This document shows, piece after piece, positions 36,759 to 47,143 of a DNA stretch of 64,000 bases; the stretch's first letter is position 1; every line of letters starts with the position of its first letter. A program made the translations under genes and the position numbers. Below the pieces are notes generated by a model. The model was not told the DNA's origin, ran no database searches, and saw only the letters and a list, made by a program, of their open reading frames with translations. The stretch is from Synchiropus splendidus (Eukaryota > Chordata > Actinopteri > Syngnathiformes > Callionymidae): contig NC_071347.1 in the NCBI RefSeq assembly GCF_027744825.2, positions 20,098,001 through 20,162,000 on the forward strand. The letters are read 5' to 3'.

Positions 36759-38372
36759 TCAGGTGTCAGTCATTTCTCCAAGCTCCTCCCCCTCCTGCTG
36801 TCGTCCAATCACCTCCAGCAAAACCGTTTTCTTTTGCCCTTTAAGTTCGGTCTCATTGTCGGGCTTCTCGGCTTGGGCATACCAAGGCTGCGAGGTGGAG
36901 GCGTGACAGGTCCGACCACCTCTGCGGAAGCCGCCCCTCCCCGCCCGGACCAGACCCCAGCCCTGGAGCTGCGTGTCCCCACCAGTGTCCTGGATCCCGC
37001 GGGTCTGATCCAGCTCTTTAGCGCTGAGTGATGACATGCGCACTGGCACTGTGTTTCCAAACTTGGAGTAGTCCACGCAGTAGCGGCCGTCCTCCTCTGT
37101 GATGATGGAGACGAAGCGGCGGCCCCACAGGATCTCCTCGGGCGTGTAGGAGGTCCGCGCCTGCATGCTGATCCCCGTTGTCTCCACCACACCTTTCAAA
37201 GAAAGACAGACGCATGTCAATGAATGAGAAGTCCACCCGCCATCTCCATCTGACCACATCACCTTCCAGGATGACGATGACCTCCAGGTCTTCTGAGTTG
37301 AGCGACTGAGCCGACAGGTCGTAGAGGGGACTTCCTCTCTCCAGCGTGTGACTGACAATCAGAGGAGACACCAGGAAGATGCCGTTGCTCCTCAGAGGGT
37401 TTTCCACTTGGATGTCCAGCTGGCAGAGCGGGATCACCTCGCCCTCTGCCGTGACCGTCCGCCGGATCACCTGCAGCTGGACGGTGGCGGAGATGATCAT
37501 GCTCTTCCGAAGGTCTCCCACACGGAACATGAAGGTCGGCCTTCCGTTTCGTGGGGCGATGACCGCGCTTCTGGAGAAGATGAGCGTCTCCGCGCGACGG
37601 TTAGCTTGCGCTGTCTTCATGAAGACGCAGCCCAGCATGACGGCGTTGATGATCAGACCCAAAATGTTCTGGATTATCAGCACGGTGATCGCCAGCGGAC
37701 ACTCCTCCGTGACCATCCGGCCACCAAACCCAATGGTCACCTGAAGACCACAACAATGTTAGCATTCAGAAGCTGCAACATGAAGGTCAGGTTAGATTAG
37801 GCATCTTTTAGAAAGTGGGGGTCACCTGGACTTCGATGGAGAACAAGAAGGCTGAGGTGAAAGAGTGGATGGCTGTGACACAGGGGATGGGCGCCGGCTC
37901 TTGGTCCGGGGATCGAGGCTCCAGGTCACCGTGGGCGAAGGCTAACAGCCACCAGATCATGGCAAACAGCATCCAGGAGCAGAGGAACGCAGAGGTGAAG
38001 ATCAGAAGCGAGTGCTGCCACCTCAGGTCAACCATGGTAGTGAAGACATCTTGCAGGAAGCGGCCCTGAAAAAAGTGAAACAAACCACTCAGGTCACCTT
38101 TAACCCTCTCGTTCTACTCTTGTATTTTTTTTTTTTTTTTTTTTTTGCCACTGCAGACCAGGAGCAGCCTCTCAGAGACGTGCTCGGTTATTTTGGATCG
38201 CGCGTGCGTGTACCTGCTCTCGGATGTTCTTGTGCGCGACGTTGCACGAGCCGGTCTTCGTGATGAAGCGGGCTCTCTGTGAGCGGCTCTTGCTGCGGTT
38301 CGGCTGGTTCTGGTCTTCCGCCAAACGGGTCAACAGGAAGCCGTCGGGGAGCAAACCCTTCCTGGCCAACAT
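36759..38372 (-). CDS. kcnj11: Kir6-type ATP-sensitive inward-rectifier potassium channel
   Basis: Kir6 subunits form the pore of KATP channels with sulphonylurea receptors (ABCC8/9) and couple cell metabolism to membrane potential. Four exons join in phase: 38372-38214, 38065-37826, 37740-37263, 37192-36759, giving 436 residues. The N-terminus [20 protein letters not shown] and [18 protein letters not shown] are Kir6 signatures. TM1 is [13 protein letters not shown]; the selectivity filter TIGFGG straddles an exon boundary; TM2 has [12 protein letters not shown] with the pore Asn that sets weak rectification. The cytoplasmic part includes [16 protein letters not shown] and [16 protein letters not shown]. 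Features mix Kir6.1 ([10 protein letters not shown]) and Kir6.2 (LTRLAED), as in the fish Kir6.3 form. Mammalian KCNJ11 is intronless, this gene is not. The C-terminal RKR retention motif is not seen; FRRGGR is the nearest basic match. Confidence 0.9.
38126..38147. repeat. Poly(T) tract in Kir6 intron 1
   Basis: A run of about 20 T residues next to the 3' splice region of no exon; it sits mid-intron between 38065 and 38214. Confidence 0.85.
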
Positions 38373-39022
38373 GATGCCCTGCACGCGCACACACGGTCAG
38401 GTGACCACACTGGTAAAGCGCGTCACGTCTTCACAAACGTGCACGCGCGAGTGCCACCTCCACCTTATCACGCGGTTTTACCTGATCAGTCGATCGACCC
38501 TCAGCAATACGATAACTATCGAGGATCGGCGGCCAGCGACCTCAACAGACGTCCATCATCACATCCAGCAAGTTACAAACAACAACAACAAGCTTAGAAC
38601 ATCCGGGGGGACCTTTCAAAATTAAATTGAGCCAGACGTCATCTCGGAACTCCCGATCGGCAAATAACGATCACTTCTTTTCGTCATGCATAACCACCGT
38701 TTCTTCCTGGTAGCAGTCAAAGGTCAACGTATCGGTCTCATTGGGAACTTCTTTTCAGTTTATTTGTGACGTCAGTAGGATGCAGAGCAGCTGCAGCATC
38801 CTGCAATGATAAAATGCCGCCAAAAGAGGGCGATAAAAGCTCAAGGAAACGATTCAAAAACGTATATTTTTCTTTTAAATCTAATTAAACACAGCTGTCT
38901 CACTCTGAAAACTTGTGATGTCATGATCTTCAACGATAAATTTTTGTGAATTGTTTTATTCATTTATGCTCAAGGAAAAGGCATTTTAAATATGTATATA
39001 TTCTACATAATATATTTTTTAA
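38373..39022. other. Kir6 upstream region, no gene seen
   Basis: Between the Kir6 start (minus strand) and the receptor 3' UTR. It presumably holds the Kir6 promoter and 5' UTR. No repeat or RNA was recognised. Confidence 0.5.
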
Positions 39023-39028
39023 TTTATT
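39023..39028 (-). promoter_or_regulatory. chrm4: Candidate poly(A) signal of muscarinic receptor gene
   Basis: AATAAA on the minus strand, about 330 bases after the receptor stop codon, inside a very AT-rich stretch. Confidence 0.4.
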
Positions 39029-39354
39029 CTTCACATAATATCACACATTTAACTATAGATCATACATTCCCATGAATAAACTACTTATTTGTATGTGTGT
39101 ATTAGCAGAATATTAGCCTAATTAATAATTCAAACCAAAAAGTTCACTGTATATAGTTTCTATTATAAATAAACAAGAAATTCATTATTATTAATAGTTA
39201 ATATGAGTCTAAGATGTCACCCATGTTTCTGTAAAATAGTTCTATCTATCCTATATTAATCTATTAACGTTTTAAAAGCCCACTATAACAGTAGTGCAGC
39301 ACAGATTTGAAGACAATTTCTTCCGTTTGTCAGAAGTTCCGAACAGGAAGTGAG

Positions 39355-40743
39355 TTAACTGAGCTTCCTGCGACAGCGTAGAAGATTGTTGAAAGTCTTC
39401 CTGAAGGTGGCGCTACAAAGGGCATAGCAGGCAGGATTGATGGTGCTGTTGAAGTAGCAGAGCCAGATGCCAGCGGTCCAGAGGCTGTTGGGCACACAGG
39501 AATGGCAGAAGGCGGCGACCACGGCCATCACGTTGTAGGGGGTCCAGGTGATGATGAAGACCAGCATGATGACCAGAATGGTTCTGGTGACCCGTCTCTC
39601 CCGGGCCAGAATGCGCCGCTTCCTTTGCTCCAGAGACCTGAAGCTGTGGCAGAACTTAGCCAGGGGACCTTGCTCCGCAGGAGGCGAGTCATCTTCCTCC
39701 CTGGTGGACAGGGCCACACCACGACTCATGGAGAAGTCGGTGTGCTCCGAGGACTCTCCTGGACTCCTGGAGTCCTCTTGGTTCCTCCTGGGCTTCAGGA
39801 TTCTGGAGTCTGACGTGTTGGGGGAGGACTCACTGGCTGTCCAGCTGCATCGCTTCAGCAGAAAATCTCTCACCAAAGGACTTGTGCTCCGCCGCGCGGA
39901 TGAGTCAGAATGGGCCGGGCCCAGGCGGCTCCGGCTGGCCACAGAGACCCGACTGTAGAGTCCAACCATGACCAGCGCCGGCAAATAGAAGGACGGCAGC
40001 GTGGTTCCAAGAGTCACTGCTGGACTGACAAGCAACTGCGTGTAGCACTTCCCCTCCGGAACAACGCGTTTATTGTCCGCAAACTGCCAGCAGAGGATGG
40101 CCGGGGTCCACAGCACAAAAGGCAGCAGCCAGGCGGCGCCGATCATCAGCGCTGCCGTCCCAGCCGTCCGCCAGGCCGGGTAGCTAAGCGGCCGGGTCAT
40201 GCAGAAGAAGCGGTCCAGACTGATAATGAGCAGGTTCATGACCGACACACTGCTCACACCGTAGTCCAGAACCAGCCACAGGTCACACACAGTGGCCCCC
40301 AGGGGCCAGAACCCGCAGACATTATACAGTGTGGTCAGGTTCATGGACACCAGCCCGACCAGCAGGTCAGCGCCAGCCAGACTGAGCAGGAAGTAGTTGT
40401 TGATGGTCCTCAGACGCCGGTTGACTTTGATGGACTGGATGACCAGCAGGTTTCCGGCGACGGTCACAGCGCTCAGAGACGTGGTCGCCATGACGATGAG
40501 GGCCATCTGAAGCGTGCTGTATGGACATTCCCAATGAATCTGAGCCCGTTTGGAGTCATTGATGGGAAGACAGCACCCGATCGACCGATTCATGGTCTCC
40601 TGGAAAACACGCGTCACGTTCAGCATGGCGCCGCAGCCTCCGATCAGTCCATGTCCCAACACCAACTGAGGCTTACACGGCTTTGATTGGCAGGAGCGGA
40701 GTAGTGGCCAGGCTTTCAGCAACACTCGACCAGCAGCACACAT
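39355..40743 (-). CDS. chrm4: Muscarinic acetylcholine receptor (M2/M4-type), divergent
   Basis: Muscarinic receptors are acetylcholine-activated class A GPCRs; M2/M4 couple to Gi. One intronless frame encodes 462 residues; an internal ATG at 40626 gives 423 residues, begins MLNVT with a glycosylation site, and is the more likely start. Family hallmarks: [20 protein letters not shown] (TM1-TM2), [28 protein letters not shown] (amine-binding Asp3.32, Tyr3.33), [10 protein letters not shown] (TM4), FYLP (TM5), ITWTPYNVM (Trp6.48, Tyr6.51, Asn6.52), [17 protein letters not shown] (TM7). Loop 3 is about 150 residues and basic near TM6. Oddities are DRF instead of DRY at TM3, Ser for Asn3.37, Thr5.43, Pro5.45 and Ser5.46 for alanines, and Ile for Tyr7.39. 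The neighbour ambra1 is adjacent to CHRM4 in human, supporting chrm4 ancestry. Confidence 0.9.
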   Translation of the reverse strand: MCAAGRVLLKAWPLLRSCQSKPCKPQLVLGHGLIGGCGAMLNVTRVFQETMNRSIGCCLPINDSKRAQIHWECPYSTLQMALIVMATTSLSAVTVAGNLLVIQSIKVNRRLRTINNYFLLSLAGADLLVGLVSMNLTTLYNVCGFWPLGATVCDLWLVLDYGVSSVSVMNLLIISLDRFFCMTRPLSYPAWRTAGTAALMIGAAWLLPFVLWTPAILCWQFADNKRVVPEGKCYTQLLVSPAVTLGTTLPSFYLPALVMVGLYSRVSVASRSRLGPAHSDSSARRSTSPLVRDFLLKRCSWTASESSPNTSDSRILKPRRNQEDSRSPGESSEHTDFSMSRGVALSTREEDDSPPAEQGPLAKFCHSFRSLEQRKRRILARERRVTRTILVIMLVFIITWTPYNVMAVVAAFCHSCVPNSLWTAGIWLCYFNSTINPACYALCSATFRKTFNNLLRCRRKLS

Positions 40744-42284
40744 TCATCATTTCTCCACACTGTCTTGTACTTATGCTTGCCGTTGCCACTGTCTCTACTT
40801 GATTAGTATCGATATTTTTTGTGGTTAAGTGATAGATGTTTTCCTTCACTGGATGTCGTGTGTGAATGTAGATGTCCATGAGGTGGCGCCAGATCAAAGA
40901 ACAAAAAGTTTTTTTCCCCTTTAAACAAAAGCGAACTTTTGTTTAAATTTCATTTTTGGAATCGTCATTCCAAACTTCAGATGACATATTCTGCTGCTAC
41001 CATCACAGCCATCTGTTCATTCCTTGCCAATGTTCTGCAATATTTATTTTTCCACGACAGACATAAAAAAATGAAATAAAATAAATAAATAATACCAGTC
41101 AATGTATCAATTACCAACACACCAACTAAACTAAGCCAACATTCAGGTGCGAAAAAGTTATACAAGAAACGAAATGCATGACGTTTCACCAGGATGAAGA
41201 AGATGGTTTGGTTACCTGCAGCTCCACCGGAGGATCCTCGTCGCTTCTGCTCCTCACGTCCGCAGAGTCTCATCTGCTATCCTCTGTGACGTCACATACC
41301 ACGTGGTCTTCATTTGACGGTAAAATAAATACTAATAAAAGAGAAACCACTTATCCTGCACATATATATATAAACATACGTTCTAATATATCGCCCCCAA
41401 AAACTTCTATAACGGCCCTTCGTGAAACCCGGTGATTTAAATGAATTCGCAGTAAAACCTCCAGCGGTCAGAAAAACTCTGTAAACTCGTTTTCTTTGTC
41501 GCCGATGAAACCGTTTCGTTTCTGTCACAACTTGACCTTCAAGCTTAAGTAAGTGATGGTCGACGTACTCGGTCACAGACGTTGACTTTTACACAAAAAA
41601 CGGTTTTAATAAACGATCAGTAATATTTGACTCTTTAATGAGCATGTTATTATTTCATTATTTCTATGAAGGGCCAAATCCAACAAATCAAAATCATTAA
41701 TTGAATGTGTCATTAATTCAATACAACTGGCATTAAATGTTAACATTTTTCATTAAATGGTTAAATGGTACAGTTTTATTTCTCTTTTTATGTCATAAAA
41801 CCGGGGACCAAAAGCGACTAAATCGTGGCTGCGTGTATCATGTGATCGGCGGCGTCTGAAACGTCTCGCGGCATCGCATACATCCAACTAGGCTCCGTCT
41901 GTGTCACAACAAACGTCACTACCTTCGATCGTGAACGTCAGTTTTCCGAGCCGCCTCCGTGCCCAAGTCCGCTGTCTGCACTCGAACTGCCTTGCCTTGA
42001 TCGGCAGGGTAACCTCTTTGACTGGTGAGTTTGACAGATTTATTTCAAGTATGAAACGCGGCAACCCGGTTCATGAAATAAACAAAAATACTCTAAGAGA
42101 AATAAAATGGCATTTAAATCATTTAACGATACATTAAAATGTCGAATGGCCATTTTATTTAATTACATTTGGCATTTTGTCACGCAGTTCTTTTAAATAA
42201 ATACGTAGGGAAATAAAACTGCACTGTCGTTATTTAATGACAAATTTTAATATTTAATGCCTATTATATTTAATTAATGACACA
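40744..42284. other. Intergenic region between muscarinic receptor and ambra1 3' end
   Basis: No gene was recognised. The receptor promoter should lie in the first few hundred bases. A perfect 12-bp inverted repeat with a 4-base loop is at 40920-40947, and an inverted-repeat-bounded element starts at 41668. Both are listed separately. Confidence 0.5.
40920..40947. repeat. Perfect 12-bp hairpin upstream of muscarinic receptor
   Basis: TTTAAACAAAAG, loop CGAA, CTTTTGTTTAAA. The two arms are exact inverted copies. It lies about 180 bp upstream of the first ATG of the receptor frame. Confidence 0.85.
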
Positions 42285-42330
42285 TTTATTCAATTATTTA
42301 TTTATTTCAACTTGTGGGATTTGGTCCTCC
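41668..42330. mobile_element. TIR-bounded MITE-like element at ambra1 3' end
   Basis: The left edge reads GAAGGGCCAAATCCAACAA and the right edge, reverse-complemented, reads GGAGGACCAAATCCCACAA, so 16 of 19 bases agree. The inner flanks also pair (TGTGTCATTAATT on both arms). The interior is about 620 bp: AT-rich arms with a GC-richer centre (41820-42000), no transposase frame. No target-site duplication longer than three bases is obvious. Superfamily is unknown. Confidence 0.6.
42285..42306 (-). promoter_or_regulatory. ambra1: Cluster of ambra1 poly(A) signals
   Basis: Three minus-strand AATAAA hexamers lie at 42285-42290, 42297-42302 and 42301-42306. They are the first canonical signals after the ambra1 stop (about 750 bases), and fall inside the right arm of the MITE-like element. 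Confidence 0.5.
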
Positions 42331-43049
42331 ATACATTTCATGTCCACCAGGCGGCGAGAGGGTGGCACCCCGAAATACACAAGTCAAAAGTCCATGGATC
42401 AAGTAAAACCAGGAGGAGCTGACAGGTCGTCATGGACACCGGCGGTCGACTGACACCCAGCAGCAGGGAGGGGTTAAAAGCCTCCCATCAGTCAAGTGGA
42501 GGAGGGGTATGGGGGGCACAGGTAAAGGGGTGTGGTCTGTACAAAGCAGGGGGAGGGGCTGAACAGTGAGCAGAGGAAATGTACCAAGGGTTTGGCTTTA
42601 AAGTGGATGGGTCAAACACTTTTACAGACAACTGATGAGCTCATGCACGTGATTCAGTGATGTCACTTCCTGTTCTCCCCACCGTCACAGTCCAAGTTAG
42701 TTTGTTAGTTAGCGAGCCAAGATTCAATCTTAGTAAAACATTGAGGTCCGGAGCTCAGTCAAACGATTCAGATATCAAAGACAACAGACACACATACGAG
42801 CACATGCACACTTCGGCAAGCTCACGTACGCACACACTCTGACCCATGATTGACCTGTGATGCCCCACCTCAAAAAAAAAAAAAAGTTAAAAACTAAACA
42901 GGTTGATCACATGACACCAGTGCAGGGGGTGTCGACCTTCAGCCCAGTTGTTCAAGTGCAGGGAGGAGGTGAGAGAGCCGGCAGTCGTCTCCCTTCTTCA
43001 CCGGGGGAGACCCCACGGGTGTTTAAGGCTTCTCTCGGCCGCCAAGAGA

Positions 43050-43094
43050 CTACCTGCTGTAAGCGTGATCGGGGTACGGGTAAGGGATGGGCCC

Positions 43095-43129
<35 letters not shown>

Positions 43130-45154
43130 GAGACGGCCCTTGACTGGCGGATGAGGATGGGGAGGGGGAAGACAGAAGAAGGCCTGAAGGGCCCGGAGGG
43201 GAATCGTCAAACAACACACGCTGGAACACATCATCGGGGTCTCCAAGTGGGGATGGGGGGCTGAGATTCTCAGGGGCATGAGGAAGAGGACTTGGGTAGG
43301 GGCCTGTGGGAACCCTGGAGCCGGCACCCGTCTGTGAGCCGCGGTGGATCCTGTGGCTGACGATGATGTTGTTGCCGAAACCTCCCATGGACGCCATGGT
43401 GGTGCTTTGCTCCCGCTGGACCACAGCTGTCATCCCGCCTTCAGCGATCAGCCGCCGGATCCTGGCCAGAGCGTCCTCACCAGACTCTGCCGGAGAACCA
43501 GGGGAGCATGAGGGTCAGCGCAGATCTGACTCCGACACAAGTGGGGATGGTGGAGGGAGGGGGGGAGATACATACCAGAGTTCGGTGTTTCACCATCCTC
43601 AGCAGTTACATTGTCTGGGGTCGTCGGCGTGATGTTGGTCGGAGTCACAGGAACATCTGGGGAGGAAACAAGACCACTGGAGTGTTTGTTGGGTCCAGTG
43701 GAGCCGTGGAACTAGTGTATATACCTGCTCCGGTGTCTGCTGTGTCCGTCTGAGGACCCCCAGTTTGTGAAGGTGGCGTCCTGGGTTCTTGAGACGAGGA
43801 CCCCGGTTCTGAGGGCGAAGACCGTTCTGGCCGAGATGTTCTTGTTGAGGTTTTTGAAGTCCCAGGAACCGGGCGCATCAAGCGGGGCTCCGTCTGCGTT
43901 TCGGCGTTCTGCAGCTGCACGATTGGCGTTTGTGTTCCCTGTGACGTCACAGACGGGGCGGGGTGGCGCGGCTGCAGACCGATGGCGTTCATCAGTCCCA
44001 TGTCCCGGTCTAGTCTCCAGCCAGGGCGACTTGACCTGTGGGACCAACACGGAGGTCAGAACCGTGATTTGGATAAAGTGAAACCACAGTTCTCACCCGG
44101 GTCGATCTGAGCCTCGGGTCCGGCTGCTGCCGCTATTGTTGACGGAGAACAGCTGCTCTGAGCTGGACTCTGCCGGGCTTTCTCCATCACTGCGGTAGAA
44201 CCTGTACGCACACACACAGGACAAACACACACACACAGGTCACTTCGAGGAACTGTGGATCACGACCTCAATGAAACGCTAATTAACGTTCTTCCTGTCC
44301 AGAGATCATTAACATAATCACATCACTATAATCAGAGGAGGAGGCAGAGAGTGTGTTTTTACTTAAGGGGTGTTCACGTCTGCTCCTCCTTCTATATGAA
44401 ACTTCAAAGATGCCTGGATTAAGTGCTAAAGGGAGTATTATCCAAGTAATTAACCAAATCTCCATCAGTTGAAAAGTTGAAATTCTACTCTACTAAAAAT
44501 GAAATGAAAGGAAACACAGTGATGTTATGTTAAACACTGATAAAATCTAATGTCAGTTCTGTATTTTGACTGAGCATCTCATCACATGTATGACTGGCAG
44601 CCCAGGCGTCATGAATGGAGGACAAGCCAAATCGAATTAAACTTCAAGGATCAAAGATGGATTGAGGAACCGCAAGTGTGATGGTAACAAATGCACTTGA
44701 CTTATTTCTTTTGTCACTGAATCTAGTGTGCGATACATAATGTCTGTGTGTCACTCACACAGGTCGGCAAATGACTAGGTCTCCCTTGTTGGTTCCGTAA
44801 GCCAGGCCCATGCCGGGGTCGGGCAGCCAGCGTGCTGAGTTGATGCTCACATGACGCCGCTGATCCGGCGCCATCGGATACACCACGTTAAACACCATCT
44901 GGATGAGAACCACAGAGACAAGTTAGGATGTGTGGGTTTATGTGAGGGGGGACAGGGGATAAAGATAGTCACCCTGATGGACGTCTCTCCACCGTGCGGC
45001 TGCTGCAAGCGGAAGACTTGAGCGACCATGTGATCTGTGGTGTGATGCAGCAGGATCCGGCGGGAAGCCAAGCCCACCATCACGTAACAGCCCAGAGGAG
45101 ACAAGCTGACTGAGATGGCGTTGGGACCTGAACAAGAACACAAACCTTGGTGAG

Positions 45155-45198
<44 letters not shown>

Positions 45199-47064
45199 AG
45201 GAAAGTCAACACAAAGTCGTGGTGTAACAAACAAGGTAGTGGGTTTACGATATTGAAAAACAATGGACGTCACAATTTAATTTTTGTTGCACTATGTATC
45301 GAAATATAAAAATTACTAACAAGAATTCCTACCAAATACCTAGAGCAGTGAAAAATTGGGTGGATTCTCACAAGTGGATCTCCAACAAGTAACAAATTGA
45401 AAAGTAGATAAAAATGATGAAAATGTGGGAAATAAATAAGAAAAAAGAAAGTATAATGTGTAATTCAGTTAGAAGGGCAAGTGCTGGCAGATTGAGTTAT
45501 GCAACTCTGGACTTCCAATAAACATTATTATTATTATCATCATGATTATTATGTTGTGGCAATAACAGCGAGGTACAGTTGGCACAGTATGGATTAGAGA
45601 TAAGAATAGGTGATGCTAAACAGTCCCATATTTCTGACGCTGATTTTCTATTGGGGACTACTAACTCATCCCTCACCGGCTGCTGCGTCAGCAGAGAGGG
45701 GAGAAGCATGAATACAAACTTGGTGACATTACACAAGGAAAACTACAACAAGACACATGAGAGGGGTGGAGCTACTAACCAAATCTCTTGGTGTACAGCA
45801 GCTCTCCCAGGTTGTGTGCAGCCAGTGAGTAGATTGCGAGGATGCCCTCGTCTGGAAAGCCTCGCTGGCTGCTGGGAATGAAGACAGCGAGGAGCTGACC
45901 ATCCGCCGAGATGTCGCAGCTGGCGTCGTTGTAGATCTTACAGTTTGGCACCAGAACGTTGACTGAAGCTGAGCAAGACAATCAAAGTCAGTGGAGGCAT
46001 CAACAGCAAGAACAGGGTAACAGTGGACTCTCGGGGCTGGATTGGTACCGTTGCTAATCTCCGGCAGGTCAAACTGGGTGAAGTCCCACCACTGCAAGCG
46101 GTACGTGGTGTTGGCGATGTTGCTGGCAACTGCTGACTGGCCATCTCCGATGGAGGCACCTGGGCAAAACCACAGCTACTTTGAACTACCATAGACACAT
46201 CAAACCTCAAGTTATAGTTGCATTTACATTTAAGAGCTAATGATTGCAGTGGGAAAAAAAATATATTTTTACTTGGATGAAAACATGATGGCGTCCAACC
46301 AAGATCCATCAAACATTTTAAGCCACAAATCATCATCATCATCATCATGACTGGTGCAGCTCATGATGAGTTGAATCCCTTCATGCCAACTGTATGAACA
46401 ATCATAACTGGTTTAAGCAGAAAAAAGTGGGTCGACTTGTCGTTTTTGAACAGAACACCACTAAGATATGTTCAAGTCACCAAAGAAAGCAGATCCCCAC
46501 TGAGACAGCTTGGCTGCTCCATCCCTCCAACTCTCACTCCCTCATCAGTGTGATGATGTGACTTTGTGATTCCAAAGCAATATAAAAGGTCTGACCTGTG
46601 CATTGCTGTGCCATGGTTGTTCATATGCTAATAAACAGACGCTACAGGGGTGACAAATTTCCCGATACTGGTCCGATATGAGATGAGTACTCGTAGAATG
46701 GCCACTGATACAACTGCAGTGTGCAGTTTCTGAATGTCGGTTGATGACAATTTTGTACAATGTGCTTGTACTGCAGTGAAACTTGTGACTGTCACCAATG
46801 TACAAAAAGAGCATACAGAGGAATGCTTACAAATAACGATACATGTGGGAAAATAAATATATTGACTTTGGACAATGTATATTGACAATGTAACTTTACG
46901 TGTAATGGCGGTAGTACTCAAATGCAAGTACTCATACACTACATGTTTTGGAAACAAATTGGCATTGGCACATCCTTATTCATAACCATGCAGAGTCCAA
47001 AAAAGTCATGTGCATCATCATAATGACCATCATTTGATGCTGTTTATTCTCACTGCAATCCACT

Positions 47065-47143
<79 letters not shown>

